Shown here piece after piece: positions 8,903-16,703 of a DNA stretch of 64,000 nucleotides (positions within the stretch are counted from its first letter, which is position 1; the number at the start of each line of letters is the position of its first letter). Source of the stretch: Empedobacter falsenii (GTDB lineage Bacteria; Bacteroidota; Bacteroidia; Flavobacteriales; Weeksellaceae); assembly GCF_019308355.1 (NCBI RefSeq), contig NZ_JAAGKM010000003.1, positions 1-64,000 on the forward strand, written 5' to 3'. The translations under genes were made by a program, and so were the position numbers. The notes below the pieces were generated by a model. It had not been told where the DNA came from, made no database searches, and saw only the letters and a program-made list of their open reading frames with translations.

Positions 8903-10411
8903 ATGATCAAGAAAACTTACGGCATCGATTTTCTTTCGTTCGAGGACTACAAAGGAATCAAAGAAGGAAACATCGAAATTGAACTTAATGAAGCAAGTAA
9001 ACAACAAATCTTAAAATCTCAACAAAATGTTGCTAAAATAGTCGCTTCTGGGCAAACAGTGTATGGAATAAATACTGGTTTTGGTCCACTTTGCGATACT
9101 AAAATTTCGGAAGAAGAAACACGTCAACTTCAACACAATTTATTAATCAGTCATGCGGTTGGTGTTGGAAATCCAATCAAGAAAGAAATTTCTAAAACCA
9201 TGTTAATTGCAAAAGCACATGCTTTATCAAAAGGATATTCTGGTGTGACTTTAGAAGTTGTGGAACGAATTTTATTAATGGTCGAAAAAGATATTATTCC
9301 TGTTGTTCCAGAAAAAGGATCTGTTGGAGCATCTGGAGATTTAGCGCCTTTATCACATTTATTTTTACCATTAATTGGTGAAGGAAAAGTTTGGGATGGC
9401 GATACAATTATTTCGACAAAAGAAGCATTAGCTAAACACAACTTACAACCTTTACATCTTTCTGCGAAAGAAGGTTTAGGATTAATCAACGGAACACAAT
9501 TCATTTTATCTCATGCTTTAAATGGTTTAGAAAAATTTGAATATTTATTGAATTTAGCTGACGTTGCAGGCGCTTTATCATTAGAAGCTTACGAAGGTTC
9601 TCCTCGTCCATTCGAAGAAGAATTGCACCAAGTTCGTCCATTCAAAGGAACATTATTGGTTGCAGAACGCATGCGAAATTTATTGAAAGGCTCTGAAATT
9701 GCTTTCTCTCATGCAGAATGTGGTCGTGTACAAGATCCATATTCATTGCGTTGTATGCCTCAAGTTCATGGTGCATCACGAAATGCATTTTTTCATTTAC
9801 AAGAATTAGCTGAAATCGAATTAAATTCTGTTACCGATAATCCAATCGTTGTTTCGGACGAAGAAGCCATTTCTGGCGGAAACTTCCACGGACAACCATT
9901 AGCTATGGTATTAGATTACGCTACAATTGCTGCATCTGAATTAGGAAATATTTCGGATCGTCGTCAATATTTATTAATCGAAGGAAAATATGGTTTACCA
10001 AAATTATTAACAGAAAGTTCTGGTTTAAATTCTGGTTTCATGATTCCTCAATATACATCTGCTGCGCTTTGTACAGAAAACAAAACATTGTGTTTCCCTG
10101 CATCGGCAGATAGTATTCCGACTTCTTTGGGACAAGAAGATCATGTTTCGATGGGAAGTATTTCTGGACGAAAATTCAACCAAGTTTTAGACAATGTAGA
10201 ACGTATTTTAGCAATCGAATTAATGTACGCTTGTCAAGGTTTAGAATTTAGAAGACCACGTAAAACAAGTGCATTCTTAGAAGAAGTTTTCGCAAAAGTT
10301 CGTTCGGTATGTCCTAAATTAGAAGACGATCGTTTGATTGGAGATGACATCAACAATATTATTGATTTGTTGCAAACAGATGATTTCAAAAAATTAATAT
10401 TAAGTTTTTAA
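8903..10411 (+). CDS. hutH: histidine ammonia-lyase
   Basis: 502 residues from ATG 8903 (an in-frame ATG at 8864 would add 13 residues but precedes the promoter box). It deaminates L-histidine to urocanate, the first step of histidine degradation. The MIO-forming triad Ala143-Ser144-Gly145 sits in 'EKGSVGASGDLAPLSH'. The active-site Tyr motif 'YGINTGFGPL', the substrate region 'GLINGTQ' and 'SVTDNPIV' are all present. The family length is about 500 residues, so it is complete. hutU follows after a 318-base spacer full of dispersed repeats, so the two may be separately transcribed. hutI and hutG are not in the window. Confidence 0.95.
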   Translation: MIKKTYGIDFLSFEDYKGIKEGNIEIELNEASKQQILKSQQNVAKIVASGQTVYGINTGFGPLCDTKISEEETRQLQHNLLISHAVGVGNPIKKEISKTMLIAKAHALSKGYSGVTLEVVERILLMVEKDIIPVVPEKGSVGASGDLAPLSHLFLPLIGEGKVWDGDTIISTKEALAKHNLQPLHLSAKEGLGLINGTQFILSHALNGLEKFEYLLNLADVAGALSLEAYEGSPRPFEEELHQVRPFKGTLLVAERMRNLLKGSEIAFSHAECGRVQDPYSLRCMPQVHGASRNAFFHLQELAEIELNSVTDNPIVVSDEEAISGGNFHGQPLAMVLDYATIAASELGNISDRRQYLLIEGKYGLPKLLTESSGLNSGFMIPQYTSAALCTENKTLCFPASADSIPTSLGQEDHVSMGSISGRKFNQVLDNVERILAIELMYACQGLEFRRPRKTSAFLEEVFAKVRSVCPKLEDDRLIGDDINNIIDLLQTDDFKKLILSF

Positions 10412-10729
10412 ATTATCCTTTTCATCCAGAATTTGTCGAAGGATAAACTATTAATAATATAGAAAACTACTATATATAGAAGACTCTTCGACAGGCTCAG
10501 AATGACAATTACAACAACGACAATCAAGTAAATATCATTCCAAATAAATGGAGGAATTTAAAAAAATATAATGTGTTCCTGAAACAAGTTCAGGATGACT
10601 CACAAAATTATCAAGCTGAATTCATTACAGCTTCACATAACTTTTAGAGATTCCTCGACAAGTTCAGAATAACAACAAAAAATCGTAAAACTTATAACGT
10701 TTCACGCAAAACATAAAAACACAAAAAAA
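10412..10729. repeat. repeat-rich spacer between hutH and hutU
   Basis: This 318-base stretch has no convincing gene. It holds at least three degenerate copies of a short element of the type TCGACAAGcTCAGaATgACA: 10484-10508, 10575-10601 (with inverted repeat CCTGAA-N5-TTCAGG) and 10649-10673; a half copy is near 10429-10443. Related pieces occur at 28065-28094 and, in a longer form, at 37828-37890 and 62343-62407. I see no clear terminator after hutH. Confidence 0.6.
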
Positions 10730-12709
10730 ATGACTTTTCAAGAACAAATAAAACAAGGTATTCCTTCTATTTTACCTCAAAAAAAAGAGAGAGATCCTAA
10801 TATAAGTCACGCACCAAAGCGTAAAGAAATATTATCGGAAGACGAAAAAAAATTAGCACTAAAAAATGCATTGCGTTATTTCGAACCAAAAGATCATGCT
10901 GAATTAATTCCAGAATTTAAACAAGAATTAGAAGATTTCGGACGAATCTATATGTATCGTTTGATGCCTGATTATAAAATTTTCGCTCGACCAATTACAG
11001 ATTACCCAGGAAATTCGGAACAAGCAAAAGCAATTCAGTTAATGATTCAAAATAACTTGGATCACGCAGTTGCACAACATCCAGAAGAATTGATTACCTA
11101 TGGTGGAAATGGTGCAGTTTTCCAGAACTGGGCACAATATTTATTAACAATGAAATATTTGTCTGAAATGACAGACGAACAAACATTGGTGATGTATTCT
11201 GGTCATCCGATGGGATTATTTCCTTCGCACAAAAATGCTCCTCGCGTTGTGGTAACGAATGGAATGGTTATTCCGAATTATTCGAAACCAGATGATTGGG
11301 AAAAAATGAATGCGTTAGGTGTTTCTCAATATGGACAAATGACAGCAGGAAGTTACATGTATATTGGTCCGCAAGGGATTGTACATGGAACAACGATTAC
11401 TGTTTTGAATGGTTGTCGCAAAATCGATAATAAAGGAACTGCTGGGAAATTATTTGTAACAGCTGGTTTAGGCGGAATGTCAGGTGCGCAACCAAAAGCG
11501 GGAAATATAGCAGGTGTTGTTTCTGTTACTGCCGAAGTGAATCCTGCTGCGACATACAAACGTCATGAACAAGGTTGGGTAGACGAAGTAATTACAGATT
11601 TAGATAAATTGGTTGCTCGTGTTCGCGAAGCCAAAGAAAATAAAGAAGTTGTTTCCATTGCTTATGATGGAAATGTAGTGGATGTTTGGGAAAAATTTGA
11701 CCAAGAAAATCTGTATATCGACTTAGGTTCAGATCAAACCTCTTTGCATAATCCATGGGCTGGCGGTTATTATCCTGTTGGATTATCATTTGATGAAGCC
11801 AACGATATGATGGCAAACAATCCTGAATTATTCAAAGAAAAAGTTCAAGAATCGCTGCGTCGTCATGCAGATTCTGTAAATAAACACACAGCAAAAGGAA
11901 CGTATTTCTTCGATTATGGAAATGCCTTTTTATTAGAAGCTTCTCGAGCTGGTGCAGATGTAATGGCAGAAAACGAAATTGATTTCAAATATCCATCTTA
12001 TGTACAAGATATTATGGGACCAATGTGTTTCGATTTTGGATTTGGACCTTTCCGTTGGGTTTGTACTTCAGGAAAACCAGAAGATTTACAAACAACAGAT
12101 GAAATTGCTTGTCAAGTTTTAGAAGAAATCATGCAACATTCTCCAAAGGAAATTCAGCAACAAATGCAAGATAATATCACATGGATAAAAGGTGCACAAG
12201 AAAACAAATTAGTTGTAGGTTCGCAAGCTCGTATTTTATATGCAGATGCAGAAGGACGAATTAAAATTGCGAAAGCGTTTAACGATGCAATTGCGAAAGG
12301 TGAAATCGGACCAGTTGTTTTAGGTCGTGATCATCATGATGTTTCTGGAACAGATTCTCCATTCCGCGAAACTTCTAATATTTACGATGGTTCAAAATTC
12401 ACAGCAGATATGGCGATTCACAATGTTATTGGAGATAGTTTCCGTGGCGCAACTTGGGTTTCTATTCACAACGGTGGCGGCGTTGGTTGGGGAGAAGTTA
12501 TTAACGGTGGATTCGGAATGTTATTAGATGGATCTTCCGATGCTGAAAATCGTTTAAAATCAATGTTACATTGGGATGTGAACAACGGAATTGCTCGTAG
12601 ATCTTGGGCAAGAAACGAAGAAGCTATTTTTGCTATAAAACGTGCAATGGAAGATGAACCTTTGTTAAAGGTTACATTACCAAATATAGTGGATGAAGAA
12701 TTATTGTAA
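10730..12709 (+). CDS. hutU: urocanate hydratase (long Bacteroidota-type)
   Basis: 659 residues. It hydrates urocanate to 4-imidazolone-5-propanoate using tightly bound NAD+. Visible signatures: 'GQMTAGSYMYIGPQGIVHG', the dinucleotide-binding Gly-rich 'TAGLGGMSGAQPKA', 'FGFGPFRWVCTSG' in the catalytic region, and 'VIGDSFRGATWVSIHNGGGV'. The classical enzyme is about 555 residues; this one is about 100 longer, with extra N-terminal and C-terminal sequence, as is usual in Bacteroidota. It follows hutH in pathway order. A strong bidirectional terminator closes it. Confidence 0.95.
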   Translation: MTFQEQIKQGIPSILPQKKERDPNISHAPKRKEILSEDEKKLALKNALRYFEPKDHAELIPEFKQELEDFGRIYMYRLMPDYKIFARPITDYPGNSEQAKAIQLMIQNNLDHAVAQHPEELITYGGNGAVFQNWAQYLLTMKYLSEMTDEQTLVMYSGHPMGLFPSHKNAPRVVVTNGMVIPNYSKPDDWEKMNALGVSQYGQMTAGSYMYIGPQGIVHGTTITVLNGCRKIDNKGTAGKLFVTAGLGGMSGAQPKAGNIAGVVSVTAEVNPAATYKRHEQGWVDEVITDLDKLVARVREAKENKEVVSIAYDGNVVDVWEKFDQENLYIDLGSDQTSLHNPWAGGYYPVGLSFDEANDMMANNPELFKEKVQESLRRHADSVNKHTAKGTYFFDYGNAFLLEASRAGADVMAENEIDFKYPSYVQDIMGPMCFDFGFGPFRWVCTSGKPEDLQTTDEIACQVLEEIMQHSPKEIQQQMQDNITWIKGAQENKLVVGSQARILYADAEGRIKIAKAFNDAIAKGEIGPVVLGRDHHDVSGTDSPFRETSNIYDGSKFTADMAIHNVIGDSFRGATWVSIHNGGGVGWGEVINGGFGMLLDGSSDAENRLKSMLHWDVNNGIARRSWARNEEAIFAIKRAMEDEPLLKVTLPNIVDEELL

Positions 12710-12724
12710 ATAATATATCAAATT

Positions 12725-12754
12725 AAAAAAGCATCTCAATTGAGATGCTTTTTT
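12725..12754. terminator. bidirectional terminator between hutU and the GLPGLI-like gene
   Basis: Perfect palindrome GCATCTCAATTGAGATGC (12731-12748) flanked by six A and six T. It serves the two convergent genes. Confidence 0.85.
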
Positions 12755-12759
12755 AATTA

Positions 12760-13485
12760 TTATTTCTCTACTTCATTATTTTGACTCATCTGATTAATTT
12801 TATCAATTTTCTCTTGAAGTTCTTTTGGAGTAAGTACTTTTTTAGGAATTAATTTAATAAAATCTGTAGACTTTTTCTCTTGACTAATCTCTTTCAAAAA
12901 ATATCTTTTTTCCATCTTTCCACCACCCTCTTCAACTTTTTTAAACTTCTTAAATAATTCTACTACAACAAAGTTTTTGAACTGAAAATAATAAGGGCTT
13001 ACCGTAATTCCATTCATTTTTGCTAACCAGATTTCGTAGTAAAACTCATCATTTTCGAAGATAAATTTCTTAGCTTGTAAACCTAAAATTTCTTTCATTT
13101 CCTTTGTAGGTTTCAAACCTTCTATCTTAATAGAATCCACCACATACGTATCACCATATTCAGCAAACTCATATGATTTATTATGTTCAAAATCGTTTAG
13201 TAACCAATTTGGTTCTGGATAAATTCGAACCGCATCATTCTGAGAGTTCTTTACTTTCTCTATTAATTTGACAAAAGAATAATTTTTAGAAGCTAACACT
13301 TCAAACTCATAAGATTCATTAAACGCGTTTACTATTTCTGGCAAAAAGTCTTTTGGTGTATTTTTCTTCATTTCATCATTGAAAATTGTTTCTTGGTGGA
13401 TATCATACAAAAAACGATACGTATTTTCTTGTCCAAATAAATAAAAACTAATTCCAAAAAGAATGATGAATAAATGTTTTCTCAT
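12760..13485 (-). CDS. exported protein, divergent GLPGLI-like
   Basis: 241 residues from MRKHLFIILFGISFYLFGQE, a signal peptide; the longer frame from 13503 adds only six residues before it. The literal GLPGLI motif is absent, but the order of features resembles the family: a 'W...' strand, then 'ITVSPYYFQFKNFVVVELF', which aligns by eye with the 'AITDGPEIFNGLPGLIVEVE' segment of the GLPGLI protein at 2238-3101. The C-terminus is Lys/Glu-rich. Function unknown. It stands alone between convergent hutU and the divergent pirin gene. Confidence 0.6.
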   Translation of the reverse strand: MRKHLFIILFGISFYLFGQENTYRFLYDIHQETIFNDEMKKNTPKDFLPEIVNAFNESYEFEVLASKNYSFVKLIEKVKNSQNDAVRIYPEPNWLLNDFEHNKSYEFAEYGDTYVVDSIKIEGLKPTKEMKEILGLQAKKFIFENDEFYYEIWLAKMNGITVSPYYFQFKNFVVVELFKKFKKVEEGGGKMEKRYFLKEISQEKKSTDFIKLIPKKVLTPKELQEKIDKINQMSQNNEVEK

Positions 13486-13685
13486 ATTACTATTAATTTC
13501 CAAACAATTATATAAATAATAAGTATTTAACTCTTATAACAAAATCACAACTATGTATTAAAGTTTTAAATATAAATTTAACATTCAATCAATAATAAAA
13601 ATTTACAAAAACATTATTAATCTATGTTAATTAATACGTTACCAACTTCTTAACCTACATCAATATAATCAACTATTTAGCTTCG

Positions 13686-13693
13686 TAAATTTG
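13686..13693 (+). promoter_or_regulatory. -7 promoter box of the pirin gene
   Basis: TAAATTTG, 34 bases before ATG 13728, matches TAnnTTTG. The rest of the 13504-13727 spacer is AT-rich without other visible signals. Confidence 0.5.
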
Positions 13694-13727
13694 TATAACA
13701 AAAATAAAAACATATAAAAAAATCATT

Positions 13728-14600
13728 ATGAATACAAAAAAAATAGAAGCAGTAATTGCGCCAAGAGAGCCACATTTTGTAGGAGACGGTTTTAGAGTTC
13801 ATAACTTCATTCCAAGTGGATATCATTTAGATATGAGAAGAATGGATCCATTTATTATGTTAGATTACAATTCTAAATTCAATTTTCCAGCAACAGACAA
13901 ACCAAAAGGTGTTGGCGTGCATCCACACCGTGGTTTCGAAACGGTTACTATTGCTTATCAAGGTAGCGTTTCTCATCATGACAGTGCTGGTGGAGGTGGA
14001 ACAATTCACCAAGGAGATGTACAATGGATGACCGCAGCTTCTGGTGTTTTACACAAAGAATATCATGCAGAAGAATTTTACAAACAAGGTGGAATTTTTC
14101 AAATGGTTCAATTATGGGTAAACCTTCCTGCAAAGGATAAAATGAGCACTCCAAAATATCAGGCGATAACACACAAAGAGATTCCAACTGTTGAAGTAGA
14201 AAATGGATTTGTAGAAGTTATTGCTGGTGAATATAAACAAACAAAAGGTGCTGCATCTACCTTTTCACCTGTTAATATGTTGAATGCAAAATTGAATGAA
14301 GGTGGAAAAGCGAATTTTAGTTTTCCTGCAAATTACAATACCGTTTTATTGGTTATTGAAGGTGAGGTGAAAGTGAATGAACAAGAAACTGTTCCAACAG
14401 ATCATTTATTATTGTTTACTAACGAAGGAGAAGATTTTACAATCGAAGCAACTGAAAATAGCATTGTACTAATTTTGAGTGGAGAACCTCTAAATGAACC
14501 AATCGCATCATACGGACCGTTTGTAATGAATACACAAGATCAAATTCGTGAGGCATTTGACGATTACAATAACGGAAAATTTGGTACATTAGAAAATTAA
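13728..14600 (+). CDS. pirin family protein
   Basis: 290 residues, a two-domain bicupin. The N-terminal cupin shows the metal-binding pattern: 'VHPHRGFETVTIAYQGSVSH' with two His, 'HHDSAGGGGTIHQGDVQWMT', and 'GVLHKEYHAEE' with further His/Glu. These correspond to the Fe-binding His3Glu site of pirins. The C-terminal cupin ('VLLVIEGEVKVNEQETVP') lacks ligands. Bacterial pirins include quercetin dioxygenase (YhhW) and redox or metabolic regulators; the exact role cannot be decided here. It is followed 24 bases later by a small GNAT gene and a shared terminator. Confidence 0.9.
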   Translation: MNTKKIEAVIAPREPHFVGDGFRVHNFIPSGYHLDMRRMDPFIMLDYNSKFNFPATDKPKGVGVHPHRGFETVTIAYQGSVSHHDSAGGGGTIHQGDVQWMTAASGVLHKEYHAEEFYKQGGIFQMVQLWVNLPAKDKMSTPKYQAITHKEIPTVEVENGFVEVIAGEYKQTKGAASTFSPVNMLNAKLNEGGKANFSFPANYNTVLLVIEGEVKVNEQETVPTDHLLLFTNEGEDFTIEATENSIVLILSGEPLNEPIASYGPFVMNTQDQIREAFDDYNNGKFGTLEN

Positions 14601-14624
14601 ATATTCAACTTAAAAATATATTCG

Positions 14625-14906
14625 ATGGAAATTAAACAAATTGATGATAAGAAAAATGGTGCTTTTGTCGTTTTAGATGGCGATAAAAAAGCTGGAGAAA
14701 TGGCTTACGTTTGGGCTGGTAATGATAAAATCATTATCGATCATACAGAAGTTGACGAAACTTATGGCGGACAAGGTTTAGGAAAAAAAGCTTTATTAGC
14801 ATTGGTTGAATGGACAAGAAATAATAATATAAAAGTAATTCCTTTATGTCCTTTCGCAAAAGCGCAGTTTGATAAAAATCCAGAAATTAAAGACGTTTTA
14901 TCATAA
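14625..14906 (+). CDS. small GNAT-fold N-acetyltransferase (YjdJ-like)
   Basis: 93 residues, the usual size of the single-domain COG2388 group. The CoA-binding loop is visible as 'YGGQGLGKKALLALVEWTR', and 'IPLCPFAKAQFDKNPEIKDV' is the typical C-terminal signature. Substrate is unknown. It is probably co-transcribed with the pirin gene (24-base gap). Confidence 0.88.
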   Translation: MEIKQIDDKKNGAFVVLDGDKKAGEMAYVWAGNDKIIIDHTEVDETYGGQGLGKKALLALVEWTRNNNIKVIPLCPFAKAQFDKNPEIKDVLS

Positions 14907-14920
14907 AGTTTTCTCTTAAA

Positions 14921-14957
14921 AATACAAAAGGAACTCGAATCGAGTTCCTTTTGTATT
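14921..14957. terminator. bidirectional terminator between GNAT and ggt
   Basis: Perfect 17-bp inverted repeat (arms 14921-14937 and 14941-14957, loop AAT) with A- and T-rich flanks, between two convergent genes. Confidence 0.9.
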
Positions 14958-14959
14958 TC

Positions 14960-16627
14960 TTAATATCCCACTGCTTTGTCATCTCCTCTTGGATCTGCAC
15001 CAGCTTGATATGTTCCGTTAGTGTTGACCAAAATTCCTTCCACACGCCCGTAAGGTTTACGTTCTTTCAATGTATAACCTTTTTGTTTTAACGATTCACG
15101 AACGTTTTCTGAAATTGCATTTGGCTCATAATCGATTTGGTCTGGCAACCATTGATGATGAAATCTTGGTGCTGCAACAGCTTCTTGCATCGTCATTCCG
15201 AAATCAACAACATTCAAGATGGCTTGAAAAACTGACGTTATAATTGTAGAGCCACCTGGCGTTCCCACAACCATAAACAATTTACCATCTTTCTCTAAAA
15301 TAGAAGGCGTCATCGAACTTAACATTCTTTTCGAAGGTTCAATCGCATTAGCTTTTCCTCCAACTAAACCATATAAATTTGGTGTACCTGGTTTTACAGA
15401 AAAATCATCCATTTCATCATTCAACAAAAATCCTGCACCTTCTACTACAACCAAAGATCCATAGGAATTATTCAAAGTAGTCGTTACAGAAGCCGCATTT
15501 CCATCTTTGTCAACAATTACATAATGCGTTGTTTCCATTGACTCTTTACCAATTATTTCTCCCGCTTTAATTGCTGAACTTGGTGTTGCTTTATCAAACG
15601 AAAAATCTTTCATTCGATTTACATTATAACTTTTATCCAACAATTGTTTTTGCGGAACTTTTATAAAATCTGGATCACCTAAATGCTCTGCGCGATCAGC
15701 ATAAACGCGACGCTCTGCTTCTACCATCACTTGAATTGTAGAATCTGCTTGAAATCCCCATTTGTTGATTGGATAATCTTCGATTGATTGAAATAACGAA
15801 ACCAATGCAATTCCTCCACTTGAAGGCGGCGGCATCGAAATCACTTTAAGACCTTTATAATTTCCAGAAACTGGCGTTCTCCAAACCGATTGATATTCTT
15901 TTAAATCTTCGTGCGAAATAATTCCGTTTCCGCGTTTCATTTCTTTCACTATTAAATCAGCCGTTTTTCCTTCATAAAAACCAGCACGACCTTTTTGTTG
16001 AATTAATTTTAATGTATTTGCTAAATCTTTTTGAACCAACAAATCTCCTTCTTTCCAAGATGATTTAGACGTTAAAGCATTCGTTTTTGAATTATATTTT
16101 ACAAAATCATTATGCTTATTTGTCAGTTCGCTCGCTTGTTGTTTTGTTATTTTAAATCCTTTTTGAGCTAAATTAATAGCTGGCTGAACTAATTCTTTCC
16201 AATTTAATTTCCCATATTTTTCATGCGCTTTCACCATTCCATCGACTGTTCCGGGTACTCCTGCAGCAAATTGTCCATACAAACTAAGATCAGTAATTGC
16301 ATTTCCATTTTTGTCCCAATACATATCTTCACTCGCTTTCAAAGGTGCTTTTTCACGATAATCTAACGCATCGGTCTTTCCTTTTGAATCACGATAAACC
16401 AAAAATCCACCGCCACCAATATTTCCTGCATTTGGATAAACAACCGCCAACGCAAACTGAACTGCAATAGAAGCGTCAATCGCATTTCCACCTTTTTTTA
16501 GAATTTCAACTCCAACTTTTGAAGCTTCGGGATGAGCTGTTACAACAGCTCCATTTTTGTAAGATTCTTGCGCATTCAACTGAATAATCGCGAAGAATGA
16601 AACTATAATAAATGATATTTTTTTCAT
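14960..16627 (-). CDS. ggt: gamma-glutamyltransferase
   Basis: 555 residues with a signal peptide (about 1-19). It cleaves glutathione and other gamma-glutamyl compounds in the periplasm or at the cell surface. The self-processing site is seen in 'KESMETTHYVIVDKDGNAAS', where the second Thr begins the small subunit. Other signatures are 'GGNAIDASIAVQFALAVV', 'NIGGGGFLVYRD', 'NNSYGSLVVV', and 'VVGTPGGSTIITSVFQ'. The length and the end 'RGDDKAVGY' are normal. The TonB receptor gene lies 76 bases upstream on the same strand, so co-transcription is possible. Confidence 0.95.
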   Translation of the reverse strand: MKKISFIIVSFFAIIQLNAQESYKNGAVVTAHPEASKVGVEILKKGGNAIDASIAVQFALAVVYPNAGNIGGGGFLVYRDSKGKTDALDYREKAPLKASEDMYWDKNGNAITDLSLYGQFAAGVPGTVDGMVKAHEKYGKLNWKELVQPAINLAQKGFKITKQQASELTNKHNDFVKYNSKTNALTSKSSWKEGDLLVQKDLANTLKLIQQKGRAGFYEGKTADLIVKEMKRGNGIISHEDLKEYQSVWRTPVSGNYKGLKVISMPPPSSGGIALVSLFQSIEDYPINKWGFQADSTIQVMVEAERRVYADRAEHLGDPDFIKVPQKQLLDKSYNVNRMKDFSFDKATPSSAIKAGEIIGKESMETTHYVIVDKDGNAASVTTTLNNSYGSLVVVEGAGFLLNDEMDDFSVKPGTPNLYGLVGGKANAIEPSKRMLSSMTPSILEKDGKLFMVVGTPGGSTIITSVFQAILNVVDFGMTMQEAVAAPRFHHQWLPDQIDYEPNAISENVRESLKQKGYTLKERKPYGRVEGILVNTNGTYQAGADPRGDDKAVGY

Positions 16628-16703
16628 AAAATCGATTTAAACAAAAATACCAAACCTTCATCAATTACGACAAAGATTTGGTAAAACATATAAACTATTT
16701 AAA

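Noticed and set aside
10412-10729. Insertion sequence between hutH and hutU
   Set aside because: No transposase frame and no long terminal repeats; only short dispersed repeat copies.
13504-13685. A gene in the spacer before the pirin gene
   Set aside because: AT-rich with frequent stops in all frames.
16648-16683. TACCAAA / TTTGGTA inverted repeat between the TonB receptor and ggt as terminator
   Set aside because: Short arms, 22-base loop and no T tract; may only be incidental, and the two genes may be co-transcribed.
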